A DNA stretch of 64,000 nucleotides from the NCBI RefSeq assembly GCF_020621385.1, contig NZ_JAESVA010000005.1:1-64000 (forward strand). The letters run 5' to 3'. Shown here one piece after another: positions 53,079 through 62,677 of this stretch. The notes below the pieces were generated by a model, which saw only the letters and a list, made by a program, of their open reading frames with translations, made no database searches and was not told where the DNA came from. How positions within the stretch are numbered: position 1 is the stretch's first letter; the number at the start of each line of letters is the position of its first letter. Source of the stretch: Acidisoma cellulosilyticum (GTDB taxonomy: Bacteria; Pseudomonadota; Alphaproteobacteria; Acetobacterales; Acetobacteraceae). Position numbers and translations under genes: made by a program.

Positions 53079-53997
53079 AACGAATGTTTCCGGCCAGAAT
53101 GACGCCGCCGAGGTCCAGCCTCTCAACCCCGCTCGTCTTGCTGCCGCCGTCAAAGGCCAGAAAGCGATAGCCCAGAGATAGATCGAGCCAGTTTGTCGTT
53201 TTGTATGCGACAGCGCCATAGACTTGCCACGTCAACGGCACAGACCCGCCGCCTGCATCGACGTAGAAAGGGAAATAGATATTGCTGTTCGGAATGTTGA
53301 TGCGCCCTGTCACGCCACCGATGCCTTCGACATGCGACGCATTCAACGTGAGCCGTCCATCACGCGACAGCGCCACGGTCTGATTGGGGCCTTGGACATT
53401 GGCGGCCAGCGTGTAGTTGCTGCTGGCCCCGATAAATAGCTTGCGCATGCCAAGAACGGCATCGAGATTGCCCCAATCGCCCTGCAGCAGCGTGTAGCCG
53501 CCGGCAACCGACCAGATCGTCGTCGCCAGTCGCGTTCCGGTTTCAAGCTGCTGGTCTCGGGGGACATAGATCGGTCCCGACCCGAGATTGACCGAGGAGA
53601 TATGGCTGTCCGAACTCGTGATACTGGCATTGGCGTAGACGAGATCGGTCATGAGGGTGAAGCGTCCGTATCTCGCCTCGGCCCCGCCCATCAGGGCGAA
53701 ATTGAGTTGCGACAGATAGTCTCCGATACCGGAACTGACTGTATTGGTGACGCTGCCGACACGAGATCCCGTGTAGCTATAGGTGCTCGATACCCGCGGC
53801 AGCCAGGCATAAGGTGTCGTCGAAAAGCTCCACCCTTGTGTGGATTGGATCGGTGTCGGTGATACTGATGCCACCTGGGCGCGGCTGTGCGGGGCGAATG
53901 AAAACAAACCGGCGGCCGTGCAGAGCAGCAGCGAACCACGCAGGCGGAAACGGCAAGGGCTTCGGGATCGGCGTGTGATCAAGGTCGGCACGAGCAA
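53074..53997 (-). CDS. Outer-membrane beta-barrel protein of unknown function
   Basis: About 307 residues. A signal sequence (RGSLLLCTAAGLFSFAPHSRAQ) is followed by alternating aromatic strands typical of a barrel (FSTTPYAWLPRVSSTYSY, LSLGYRFLAFDGG) and a C-terminal Phe in AGNIRF. The start is uncertain: TTG 53997 or GTG 53991 lie just after the YSC84 gene stop, while the longer frame to 54036 overlaps it. It follows the YSC84 gene closely and may be co-transcribed with it. Confidence 0.72.
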   Translation of the reverse strand: MLVPTLITRRSRSPCRFRLRGSLLLCTAAGLFSFAPHSRAQVASVSPTPIQSTQGWSFSTTPYAWLPRVSSTYSYTGSRVGSVTNTVSSGIGDYLSQLNFALMGGAEARYGRFTLMTDLVYANASITSSDSHISSVNLGSGPIYVPRDQQLETGTRLATTIWSVAGGYTLLQGDWGNLDAVLGMRKLFIGASSNYTLAANVQGPNQTVALSRDGRLTLNASHVEGIGGVTGRINIPNSNIYFPFYVDAGGGSVPLTWQVYGAVAYKTTNWLDLSLGYRFLAFDGGSKTSGVERLDLGGVILAGNIRF

Positions 53998-54001
53998 GGG
54001 C

Positions 54002-54559
54002 CTAGAGCTTTGTGATCTTCGAGCCTTCGATACCAAGCCCCGCCATCAGTCCCTTCTGGCTGAAGATCATAGCGTAGATATCCTGGGTGATCGTGCTTGA
54101 CGTCAGTTTCCTGGCCATCCCTGCATCAACCACGACGACGCTCGGGCCGACGCCGATCTCGAATCCGGATGATTTATCAAGATAGCTGAGTGCTGTGTCG
54201 GTCATCAGAAATAGGGCATAGCCGAACCACTGCGCGCCAACCTGCAATCCGTAGGACGCGGCGGCAGAACTATAATGACCGGTGACGCGGCCCTGCTGGA
54301 TCATCGCACCTTCGCCATAAGCGCCGCCGAGCACAAAGCCGATCTTCACGATTTTGGGGAAGATCAAAACGGCAGTCGCCTTTGCCGCCAGCTTTCGTGC
54401 CGCCGCGTTCTCTCGGGTCAGCTTGCTCAAGGCTGCCAGAGCAGCGCGATCCTCCTGTGGGTCGGCCTGCCCTGTCGCGGCAAAGGCAGCGCTCGCGGGC
54501 GCCAAGACAGCGAGCCCGGCAACGAATGACCGTCTATCAATGAGCATCGCTTTCCCCAT
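54002..54559 (-). CDS. YSC84/SYLF-domain exported lipid-binding protein
   Basis: A 185-residue protein with a signal peptide (residues ~1-28, ASAAFAATG). The SYLF/YSC84 domain is shown by KATAVLIFPKIVKIGFVLGGAYGEGAM, with the GxQ-type follow-up ASYGLQVGAQWFGYALFLMT. Bacterial members are exported proteins of poorly known function, thought to bind lipids. ATG 54559 or 54547 may be the start. Confidence 0.82.
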   Translation of the reverse strand: MGKAMLIDRRSFVAGLAVLAPASAAFAATGQADPQEDRAALAALSKLTRENAAARKLAAKATAVLIFPKIVKIGFVLGGAYGEGAMIQQGRVTGHYSSAAASYGLQVGAQWFGYALFLMTDTALSYLDKSSGFEIGVGPSVVVVDAGMARKLTSSTITQDIYAMIFSQKGLMAGLGIEGSKITKL

Positions 54560-54786
54560 TCGATCACCAGTCGTAGTGATCTTAGATCAAACTTATTCCA
54601 AATAAAATATACAGAGAATCAATGCAGTTACGATGTCGTTTATATCCTGTGTCGAATGGAATTGGCTAGTGGCGAATAGGCCCCTGCGCAAAGTTGCGTC
54701 ATGGCAATTTACGATTTAGATCAATAAGCATCTGCTGATAAGAAAAGTCCGCTCGCTCGGGCTTCATTGAAGAGGGCTCACGAACG

Positions 54787-56304
54787 ATGAGACAAAAGCT
54801 TGGTTCGGCAGTGGCGGTGCTAGCCTTGGCGTTTGCAGCCACATCGGCTTTGGCAAAGAGCGAGACGCATCCGACCTATTCGGCAGATGTCCCATCCTCG
54901 ATCCTGACCCCTGACACAGTCAAGACGCGCATTGGTACTCTTCGGTTTACGGATGGTGCGCCCGACGAGAGGACAGTGCAGCTGGTCTACGACCAATTGG
55001 ATTTTTCCAGGGCCGTCGAGGCGTTTATGACCGGCATGCCTGCGGCCTCGGTCTACGCGATTTGCGAAGGCCTCAGTCATGTCGGCGTCAAACCGAACCA
55101 GGCCTTCGGTGTGACCGAGGATCTGATGGATGCAAGGTCGCTATTTCTGACGGCGAATGCGACGACCGTCTATGGCTTCACCTGCCTTGATCTCACGCAA
55201 GGGCCGGTCGTCGTGCAGGTTCCCCCCAATGTGCTGGGGCCTGCCGATGATGCCTATTTCAAATGGGTGACGGATATAGGGTTGAGAGGCCCGGACCAGG
55301 GCAAGGGCGGACAGTATCTGTTCGTTCCACCCGGATATAGCGGCAGTCTCGCGTCTGACGGCTATTTCGTTGCTCGGCCGCATAGCAATACGGTGCTGAT
55401 GTTCTTCCGCGCCTTCGTGCAGGGCGGGGATATCGCGGCCGCTGTCGCCAGCGTCAAATCGCACGCGCGGATTTACCCGCTGTCATCAAGCGCGAACCCT
55501 CCCGCTACGGTCTTCGTCAATACGTCAGGCCTCAAATTCAATACGGTTCATGCGAACGACTTCCATTTCTATGAAGAACTGAACGCCGTCGTGCAGCACG
55601 AACCGGCCGATTTCGTCGATCCGGAAACGGTCGGGCTATTCGCCTCGATCGGCATCAAGAAGGGCAAGCCCTTCGCGCCGGACGCGCGGATGAAGGCCAT
55701 TCTCACGGATGCGGCGGCGGTCGCCAACGCGACAGCACGTGCCATCCTGTTCGCGTCGCGTGACGCGCGGACGAAGCTTTACCCCGATCGTCAATGGTTC
55801 ACGCCCTTCTTCGGCGGCAGTTTTCAATTCGCCGATGGTGCTGAGCGTATGCTGGATGCGCGCACGCTGTTTCACTACTACGCCACCGGCGTCACCCCGG
55901 CCATGACCGCCCCGGCGCCGGGTACGGGCTCTGCCTATGCCGTTTCGGTGCGCGACTCCCAGGGCCGCTATCTCGACGGTGGCAAGACGTATAGGATCAC
56001 GCTGCCGGGACCGGTTCCGGCGAAGCAATTCTGGTCCTTCACGGTTTACGACAACCAGACGCGTTCCCTGTTGGAGACCGACCAGAAATCGGCCGGGATC
56101 GACAGCAATCACCCCGGCATCAAGCCCAATGCCGACGGATCGGTGACGGTGTGGTTCGGCCCGCAAGCCCCCGTGGGAGAAGCCAGCAACTGGGTTCAGA
56201 CAATGCCGGGAAAGGGCTGGAACACGCTTCTGCGCCTTTACGGGCCGCTGCAGCCCTGGTTCGACAAAAGCTGGAAGCCGGGCGACTTCGCGCGCATCGA
56301 CTGA
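54787..56304 (+). CDS. DUF1254/DUF1214-domain exported protein
   Basis: A 505-residue protein with a Sec signal peptide (residues 1-23, TSALAKS). The N-terminal half is DUF1254 (LVYDQLDFSRAVEAFMTGMP) and the C-terminal ~110 residues are DUF1214 (GKTYRITLPGPVPAKQFWSF, VYDNQTRSLLETDQ). These families are widespread and exported, with no firm function. It has its own promoter region of 227 bases, AT-rich around 54590-54620. Confidence 0.88.
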   Translation: MRQKLGSAVAVLALAFAATSALAKSETHPTYSADVPSSILTPDTVKTRIGTLRFTDGAPDERTVQLVYDQLDFSRAVEAFMTGMPAASVYAICEGLSHVGVKPNQAFGVTEDLMDARSLFLTANATTVYGFTCLDLTQGPVVVQVPPNVLGPADDAYFKWVTDIGLRGPDQGKGGQYLFVPPGYSGSLASDGYFVARPHSNTVLMFFRAFVQGGDIAAAVASVKSHARIYPLSSSANPPATVFVNTSGLKFNTVHANDFHFYEELNAVVQHEPADFVDPETVGLFASIGIKKGKPFAPDARMKAILTDAAAVANATARAILFASRDARTKLYPDRQWFTPFFGGSFQFADGAERMLDARTLFHYYATGVTPAMTAPAPGTGSAYAVSVRDSQGRYLDGGKTYRITLPGPVPAKQFWSFTVYDNQTRSLLETDQKSAGIDSNHPGIKPNADGSVTVWFGPQAPVGEASNWVQTMPGKGWNTLLRLYGPLQPWFDKSWKPGDFARID

Positions 56305-56369
56305 CGCTAGAGCTTTGTGCGGGAACAGACGCTTGCGCTCATGAGATTTAACGGCCAAGGCCGAAAAAA

Positions 56370-56401
56370 GCGGGCCGGAATCCCCTGTTATTCCGGCCCG
56401 C
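56370..56401 (-). terminator. Rho-independent terminator of ompW
   Basis: GCGGGCCGGAAT (56370-56381) and ATTCCGGCCCGC (56390-56401) form a perfect 12-base-pair stem with an eight-base loop. Read on the minus strand the stem is followed by TTTTTT, so it terminates the OmpW gene, whose stop is 11 bases away. It may also stop transcription from the convergent DUF1254 gene. Confidence 0.88.
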
Positions 56402-56411
56402 CTCTCGACCC

Positions 56412-57128
56412 TCAGAACCGGTAGCCGAAACCGACACCGAATACTGTGGGGTTGAGGGCTGTCTTGGCCTTTACACGGCCGGCGACGCTGTCGATGTCCG
56501 CTGTCGTGTTGATGAACATCTGCTTCGCATCGACATTCACAAACCAATGGTCAGCGATATTGTAGTCGAAGCCGATATCGAGCGTCGGTCCGGCAGTCGT
56601 GCTGAGGCTGAACTTCTGCACGGTCGGTGTCGCCGGATCGCTCGCATAGAAGAAGGCGACGGTGACGCCGAGGCCGAGATAGGGGCTGAAACGGTCATCG
56701 GGCAGGAAATGGTATTGCAGCGTCAGGGTCGGCGGCAGCACCCAGGCATTGCCGACATCGACATGGCCGAGTGCGGTGTCACCCGCGGAAATCCGATGAT
56801 GCGTGCTGGCCGCAATCGCCTGCAACGCCCAGTGGTTGGTGAGAAAATAGGTGAGGGTCAGTTCGGGCGAGACGCCGCCGCTGGCATTCACATTGCCGCC
56901 GATGGGGCTGATACTGCTGGAGAATGTCTCCGGGATCACGCCGATGACGCTCAAGCTGGTCTCAAAAGTCCCGGCCTTCAACGGTGACGGCGCCGGGCTG
57001 AAAAAGCCGATGCCCGAATTCTGGGTCGCTTGCTGCGGGTTGACTGTCTGGGCCTTCGCCTTATCGGGAAAGGCTCCGAGCAGCGCGACCGCGATCGCAC
57101 CCAACCCCAATATGCTCCACCGCTTCAT
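56412..57128 (-). CDS. OmpW-family outer-membrane protein
   Basis: A 238-residue eight-stranded barrel protein. The signal peptide ends at DKAKAQT (~residue 26). OmpW features are FSPAPSPLKAGTFETSLSVIG, PPTLTLQYHFLPDDRFSPYLGLGV and the C-terminal FGVGFGYRF. It forms a small hydrophobic channel in the outer membrane. ATG 57128 is chosen because GGAGG lies six bases upstream. It has its own strong terminator. Confidence 0.88.
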   Translation of the reverse strand: MKRWSILGLGAIAVALLGAFPDKAKAQTVNPQQATQNSGIGFFSPAPSPLKAGTFETSLSVIGVIPETFSSSISPIGGNVNASGGVSPELTLTYFLTNHWALQAIAASTHHRISAGDTALGHVDVGNAWVLPPTLTLQYHFLPDDRFSPYLGLGVTVAFFYASDPATPTVQKFSLSTTAGPTLDIGFDYNIADHWFVNVDAKQMFINTTADIDSVAGRVKAKTALNPTVFGVGFGYRF

Positions 57129-57447
57129 GCGATCCTCCATCACGTTGTCCGTGCTGGGCATGAAGTCAGCCGGCGGGGCGAAAAGCCTTGATCGAGCGCA
57201 AAGCAGCCTTATGCTGCGGTGCAATGCAGCCCTGCACGACTAGTCTTCCGGCCAGGGATGGTTCAGCATGAAACGCAAGGGATTAAGAGCCTAAGCCGGG
57301 AGGGCGGCTTGCGAGCCAGGGCCTTTTTGCTAAAGATTAGTGAAATAGAAGCTACCAGCCTGTTCAGGGCTATTCCTGACCAAACGATAAGTACTTTTTG
57401 CCGGCCTGGGCTAATGAGCGACCCGATTTTCGAGGCTGGAGGCGGTT
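57129..57447. other. Intergenic region between divergent ompW and giant glycosyltransferase
   Basis: This 319-base region contains short open frames without convincing support. It must hold divergent promoters. Immediately before the glycosyltransferase is a clean GGAGG at 57438-57442. No repeat or RNA gene is seen. Confidence 0.45.
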
Positions 57448-57474
57448 CTGACGACCGATAAGTTTCAAGCGTTA

Positions 57475-60400
57475 TTGGCGGAGATCGACGTCCGCTACTT
57501 CGACGCGGCCTTCTACCTCGAAACCTATGCTGATGTTCGCGGTGCCGGGGTTGATCCGCTGCACCATTATGTAAGCTGGGGTGTCTACGAAGGACGCGAC
57601 CCCAACGCTTTCTTTTCCAACACCTGGTATCTGCTGCAAAATCCGGATGTTATGGAATCCGGGATCACGGCCCTGCATCACTACGCGACCTTCGGCGCGC
57701 AGGAGGGGCGTGACCCGCATCCGCATTTCGATGTCAATTTCTACGCCAGTCAGGTGCCGGAAGCGGCTGAGGAGCCACTCCTTTATCATCTGCACGTCGG
57801 TCAGGCGCTGGGCCTGCCGACCCGACGCCCTTTCTCCATCACCCAGGCCATGCCGTCGCGCGGTGTCTTCCACGAGCCGCCGGCCGAGGTCGCGGTCGAT
57901 ATCGTCATCCCCGTCTATCGTGGGCTTGAGGAAACGCGCAATTGCCTGCGCAGCGTGTTGCGGGACCGTCGTCCCGGACGTCCGGGGCTGCTTCACCGCA
58001 TCGTCGTCATCGACGATGCTTCTCCTGAACCCGAACTCTCGCGCTATCTCGATCGCCTCGCCGCGCGGCGTTTCATCCATCTACTGCGCAACCCGCGCAA
58101 TCGCGGATTTGTCGCTTCGGCCAATCGCGGCATCAAGGAAGCGGGCAACCGCGATGTCGTGCTGCTCAACGCCGACGCGGCGGTACCATCCGGCTGGCTG
58201 AGCCGCCTGGCGGGGCAGGCCTATAGCCATCCCAAGGTCGCCAGCGTCTCGCCCTTGTCGAACAATGCGACGCTCTGCTCCTACCCCGGTGTGCCCGGTG
58301 GGCCGCTACCCTTTGGCGAAAGCCTGGAGGCGATCGACGACGCCTGTGCCGCGGCCAATGCCGGCCGTGCCGTCCCCGTGCCGACGACGGTCGGCTTCTG
58401 CATGTATCTCCGCCGCGATGCGCTGAACGAGCTGGGGGTGCTGGACGCCAAGACCTTCGGACGCGGTTACGGCGAGGAAAGCGATTACTGCATGCGCGCC
58501 AATGCCGCCGGCTGGCGGCATCTGCTGGCCTGCGACCTCTTCGTCTATCATCGCGGCGAGGTGAGTTTCGGGGAGCATGTACCCGAACGCGCGGCCAATG
58601 CGGCGCTGCTGCATGCGCGCTGGCCTGACTATCAGCGTCGCGTCGGTCTGCATTTGCGGTTGGATGAGGCGCTGCCTTTCCGCGTTGCGACCACGCTGCA
58701 GCTTTTCGCGACCAATGGCCTGCCGACCGTCTTGATGGTGCAGCACATCTATGACGGCGGCATCGGCCAATATATCCGCGATCTGACCTTGCGCTGCCTG
58801 GGGCGCGCCAATGTTCTGGTTGTGCGCGCCACGACCGATGGGCGCGGCGTAGCGCTGGCCGTACCGGCCGCGGCCGATCATCCGGAATACGTCATTCCGC
58901 TGCCGAAGACCGAGATCGAAGATCCCGATCTGGCGGACCTTGCCGCCCAGGATGCGGTGCTGAAGGATGTGCTGTCGCTGCTGGCGCCCTTACGCATCGC
59001 CCGCGTTCACGTGCAACACTGGATCAATCTGAAGCTTGATCTGCGCGCATTGATCCGCGCGCTCGACGTGCCGTTCGATGTCACGGTGCATGATTGGTTC
59101 GGCATTTGCCCGCGGATCAATCTGCTGCCTATGGCGGATGGGCCAAGCTGCGGCGAACCTGCCGCCGCTGTCTGCAACCGCTGCATCCAGACCCGCGATG
59201 ATACGGCCGCGCATGATATTGCGGGCTGGCGGGCGGAACATGCCTGGCTGTTCCGGCTCGCGGATCGCGTGCTCTGCGCGACCGAGGACAGCATCGAAAG
59301 GCTGGCGAAATATGGCCTCGCCAGCCGCGCCGTGCTGGCGCCGCTGGAAGCGATGCCCGAGCTTGTGCCGCCATGCCCGACCGCCAAGCCTGAACCGAAG
59401 CCCATCCGGGCCCGTGCGGCGACCCGGCCTCTGCGTGTCGCCGTGCTCGGCGTGCTTGCCGACCATAAGGGCGCGCAAAACGTTTTGGCGGTGGCGGAAC
59501 TGGCCTCCGCCGACCGTCTCGCCATCACCCTGATCGGCAAGTCCGAACGCGGTATTCCTGAGGCCGCGCGCGCGGTGCTGAGCGAAACCGGCGCTTACGA
59601 GGCCGACGAACTGCCGGCGCTGATCGACCGGGTCGACCCGGATGTGATCTGGTTTCCGGCGACCTGGCCTGAGACCTGGAGCTATACGCTGACCCAGGCC
59701 ATCCTGTCCGGCCGGTCGATCCTGGCGTCAGACATAGGCGCGTTTCGCCCGCGTCTGGCAGGCCATCCCCGCGCGCGGATGATCGCACCCGATACGATGC
59801 CCGAGCAGGTGATCGCTGCCTTGTCGACCCTGGCCAGGGTGAGCCAGGCCCCGCGCGGGCGGACGGATGATCGGCAGGCGCCACCCGCGCCGCTAAGGCC
59901 GAGCTATTACGATGGTGCCTATCAGGCGCCGCTTTCGGCCCCGGCCATACGCGCGTCCAAGTCGCGCATGCCGGTCGATTTGCGGCGGGATGGCAAGCTT
60001 TCGGTAGTGCTGGTGCCGGAACGGCTTGATATCGGCGTGCTGAGCGGTTGCACTTATATTCGCGGCCTCTTGCCGCTGACGCATGCGGCGGCGGGACGGG
60101 ATATCGAGGTAACCTTGGCCTCGGCCGAGGAAGCGCTCGGTCTCAAATCCGATATCCTGATGGCGCAGCGCTTCGCCGTGCCGGATCAGGAATCTGCACG
60201 GCGGCTGCTGGTCCATGCCCGCAATAGCAGGACGCCACTGCTCTATGATCTGGACGACGATCTTGTGGATCTCCCCGCCGACCATCCCGAAGCAGAGCGA
60301 CTGAGGCCCCTGGCGGCCGGCATTGCCACGCTTCTGTCCGGGGTGAGCCGCGTGCATGTCTCGACCGCCCGCCTGGCGGAGCGGCTGGTGTCGCTGGTGC

Positions 60401-61254
60401 CGGGGGGAAGGGCTGCGATCGATATCGTTCCGAACGGTCTGGATGAAGAGCTCTGGTCGCTCGGGCTGGGGGACCAAGGCAAGCCGGAGATGGCGGCTCT
60501 CGCGGCGGCCGGCGTGCAGATGGGGCCGGTGCGCATCCTGTATATGGGCACGGCGACCCATGGCGCGGATCTCGACCTCATTCTGCCGGTGCTTCGACGT
60601 CTGCATGAGACTTTCGGGGACCGGATCGCGGTCGACCTTGTCGGCGTCACAGGTCCGGGAGAGCTGCCGTCCTTCGTCAACCGGGTGGTCGTGCCACGCC
60701 GGGCCGGCCTCTCCTATCCGGCCTTCGTCGGCTGGCTGATGGAGCGGCATCGGCGCGAGCCCTGGGCCATCGGTCTCGCCCCATTGGTCGATACGCCGTT
60801 CAATCGCTGCAAATCCTCGATCAAGATGCTGGACTACGCGGCGCTGGGCCTGCCGACGGTCGCGTCCGATATGGCGGCCTATCATTCTGGCGAGGGCCTG
60901 CCGCTGGCGCAGCCGCTGAGCCTTGAGGGCATCGAAGCCGGCGGCTTTCTCGCCGCCGATGAGGCGCAGTGGTACCACGCCTTGGCCCAGCTTATTCGGC
61001 GCCCGGATTTGCGGCTGGCGATGGCAACGCAAGGGCGAGAGGCGCTGCTGCGCGACGGCGTGCTGGCGGCCCAGGCCGGGTCGCGCCGCGCTGGGCTGGA
61101 GGCCATCGCCGCTTCGCAGGCGACCTGGGGCCAGGCCAGTTCAGGCAATCCCAGACCGAGCAAGGCAATCTCGCCGCCGCAAGAGCAAGATGCGGAGAGT
61201 TTACCCGTCAAGCCAACCTCCAAGAGGCGTGTGCTTTCCTCCGGCCGGGCTTAA
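57475..61254 (+). CDS. Three-module glycosyltransferase (~1260 residues)
   Basis: A very long cytoplasmic glycosyltransferase. Residues ~5-110 hold two or three repeats of the type FDAAFYLETYADV / DPLHHYVSWGVYEGRDP seen before many exopolysaccharide transferases. A GT2 domain starts near 141 (VDIVIPVYRGLEETRN) with a DxD-like LNADAAVP near 229. A GT4-like module spans ~415-780 (HDWFGICPRINLL, TWPETWSYTLTQAILSG). A second GT4-like module spans ~850-1200 (YDLDDDLVDLP, KSSIKMLDYAALGLPTVASD). TTG 57475 is the first usual start codon, but a CTG at 57448 has an ideal GGAGG. It probably adds several sugars to a surface polysaccharide. Confidence 0.85.
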   Translation: MAEIDVRYFDAAFYLETYADVRGAGVDPLHHYVSWGVYEGRDPNAFFSNTWYLLQNPDVMESGITALHHYATFGAQEGRDPHPHFDVNFYASQVPEAAEEPLLYHLHVGQALGLPTRRPFSITQAMPSRGVFHEPPAEVAVDIVIPVYRGLEETRNCLRSVLRDRRPGRPGLLHRIVVIDDASPEPELSRYLDRLAARRFIHLLRNPRNRGFVASANRGIKEAGNRDVVLLNADAAVPSGWLSRLAGQAYSHPKVASVSPLSNNATLCSYPGVPGGPLPFGESLEAIDDACAAANAGRAVPVPTTVGFCMYLRRDALNELGVLDAKTFGRGYGEESDYCMRANAAGWRHLLACDLFVYHRGEVSFGEHVPERAANAALLHARWPDYQRRVGLHLRLDEALPFRVATTLQLFATNGLPTVLMVQHIYDGGIGQYIRDLTLRCLGRANVLVVRATTDGRGVALAVPAAADHPEYVIPLPKTEIEDPDLADLAAQDAVLKDVLSLLAPLRIARVHVQHWINLKLDLRALIRALDVPFDVTVHDWFGICPRINLLPMADGPSCGEPAAAVCNRCIQTRDDTAAHDIAGWRAEHAWLFRLADRVLCATEDSIERLAKYGLASRAVLAPLEAMPELVPPCPTAKPEPKPIRARAATRPLRVAVLGVLADHKGAQNVLAVAELASADRLAITLIGKSERGIPEAARAVLSETGAYEADELPALIDRVDPDVIWFPATWPETWSYTLTQAILSGRSILASDIGAFRPRLAGHPRARMIAPDTMPEQVIAALSTLARVSQAPRGRTDDRQAPPAPLRPSYYDGAYQAPLSAPAIRASKSRMPVDLRRDGKLSVVLVPERLDIGVLSGCTYIRGLLPLTHAAAGRDIEVTLASAEEALGLKSDILMAQRFAVPDQESARRLLVHARNSRTPLLYDLDDDLVDLPADHPEAERLRPLAAGIATLLSGVSRVHVSTARLAERLVSLVPGGRAAIDIVPNGLDEELWSLGLGDQGKPEMAALAAAGVQMGPVRILYMGTATHGADLDLILPVLRRLHETFGDRIAVDLVGVTGPGELPSFVNRVVVPRRAGLSYPAFVGWLMERHRREPWAIGLAPLVDTPFNRCKSSIKMLDYAALGLPTVASDMAAYHSGEGLPLAQPLSLEGIEAGGFLAADEAQWYHALAQLIRRPDLRLAMATQGREALLRDGVLAAQAGSRRAGLEAIAASQATWGQASSGNPRPSKAISPPQEQDAESLPVKPTSKRRVLSSGRA

Positions 61255-61287
61255 ACTTGCTCCGGTTCCGACACCGGAGTTTAGGTA

Positions 61288-62487
61288 TTGCTGCAAGCTT
61301 TGACCAAACGCTTCCTTGCCCCGCGCGAGGATCTCTCTCGCCGCCGGGATAATCCGGCCGGTCAGAGGGTGACGAATATCGAGCTTTTCTTCGATCTCGT
61401 TTTCGTCTTTGCCGTGACCCAATTGTCCCACAGCTTGCTGCCTGAGCCCACCGGCACGAAGGCCCTGCACACGCTGCTGCTGTTCGGAGCCATCTGGTGG
61501 ATCTGGATCGACACCAGCTGGGTCACGAACTGGCTGGACCCGGACCGGCCGCCCGTGCGCCTGATGCTGCTGGCGCTGATGCTGGGCGGGCTTGTGCTGG
61601 CGGCGTCCATTCCCGATGCCTTCGGCGCGCGCGGTCTTGTCTTCGCATTGTGCTACGCCGTCATGCAGGTCGGGCGTTCGCTCTTCATGCTCTGGGCGCT
61701 GTATGGCCGCAGCCGCAGCAATTTCCGAAATTTTCTGCGCATCACCATCTGGATGGCGGCGACCGCGGTGTTGTGGATCGCGGGCGGCCTGGCGGGCGGC
61801 GATCTGCGTTTTGTGCTTTGGCTGCTGGCGCTCGCCCTCGATCTCGGTTCCGCCTGGGCCGGATTTTGGGTCCCGGTGCTGGGCCGGTCCGTCACATCGG
61901 ACTGGGATATCGACGGCGCGCATCTGGCGGAACGCTGTGCAGGCTTCGTGCTGATCGCGCTCGGTGAGTCGATCACCGTGACGGGCGCGACGTTTTTTGA
62001 AACCGCCTGGTCGCCCGCCGTGCTGTGGAGCTTTCTCGCGGCCTTCCTGGCGACGGCCGCCATGTGGTGGATCTATTTCGATACCGGGGCCGAGCGCGGT
62101 AGCGAGCATATCGCGCGTGCCGAGGATCCGGGGCGCATCGCGCGCGTCCTCTATACCTATGTTCATGCGATTATCGTCGCGGCCGTTATTCTGGGGGCTG
62201 TCGGAGACGAGATGACCCTGGCCGAAGCCAGCAAGCCCGCCGGTGCGCCGGCGCTGCTTGTCCTGCTCGGCGCACCCATCCTGTTTCTGATGGGCAATAT
62301 CGCATTCAAACAGGCGCTTATCGGGCGGCTACCACTGTCGCATCTGGTCGGCCTTGCTCTCATGATCGTGGTCGCTTTGTGGTCGGCGGGGCAGAGCATG
62401 CTGGCCGTCAATCTGGCGACCAGCGGTGTGCTGATCGTCGTCGCGATCTGGGAAAGCCGGTCCTACCGCCGGCCGATGTCGCGCTGA
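61288..62487 (+). CDS. Low-temperature-requirement A (LtrA) family membrane protein
   Basis: A 399-residue protein with about eleven helices. The family opening NIELFFDLVFVFAVTQLSHSL is at residues ~31-51. LtrA is named from Listeria cold growth; its biochemical role is unknown. The TTG at 61288 is the start taken, with AGG close upstream; no ATG is available before the homology. It lies 33 bases after the glycosyltransferase gene and may be co-transcribed. Confidence 0.86.
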   Translation: MLQALTKRFLAPREDLSRRRDNPAGQRVTNIELFFDLVFVFAVTQLSHSLLPEPTGTKALHTLLLFGAIWWIWIDTSWVTNWLDPDRPPVRLMLLALMLGGLVLAASIPDAFGARGLVFALCYAVMQVGRSLFMLWALYGRSRSNFRNFLRITIWMAATAVLWIAGGLAGGDLRFVLWLLALALDLGSAWAGFWVPVLGRSVTSDWDIDGAHLAERCAGFVLIALGESITVTGATFFETAWSPAVLWSFLAAFLATAAMWWIYFDTGAERGSEHIARAEDPGRIARVLYTYVHAIIVAAVILGAVGDEMTLAEASKPAGAPALLVLLGAPILFLMGNIAFKQALIGRLPLSHLVGLALMIVVALWSAGQSMLAVNLATSGVLIVVAIWESRSYRRPMSR

Positions 62488-62528
62488 GACAAGCCGGCGC
62501 GGTTTGATGAGGCGGCCCGGCATCGCTA

Positions 62529-62634
62529 GAGCAGATCACAGTCAGATGGAATCATCTGACTGTGTGAAGATGCTCGCAAAAACAATAATCTAGAGCGGTA
62601 TCTGCGAGTGTAAGCGAGCAGGAAACGCTCTAGA
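62529..62634. repeat. Dispersed two-hairpin repeat, copy 3
   Basis: About 106 bases between ltrA and the NagB-like gene. Hairpin A: CACAGTCAGATG, loop GAAT, CATCTGACTGTG, a perfect 12-base-pair stem. The linker AAGATGCTCGCAAAAACAAT matches copy 1 exactly. Hairpin B: TCTAGAGCG (62589-62597) pairs with CGCTCTAGA (62626-62634). Its stems differ from copies 1 and 2 at both partners of the same pairs. Confidence 0.87.
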
Positions 62635-62677
62635 AGACGCGCTATCGGATGCCATCGGATTTTTGGGACGGGATTTT

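Noticed and set aside
57219-57461. 80-codon frame just upstream of the glycosyltransferase
   Set aside because: No recognisable product or ribosome binding site; it runs through the intergenic region and ends inside the GGAGG/CTG initiation region of the real gene.
41355-62634. The three repeats as a CRISPR array
   Set aside because: Copies are about 10 kb apart with genes between them. There are no regular spacers and no cas genes.
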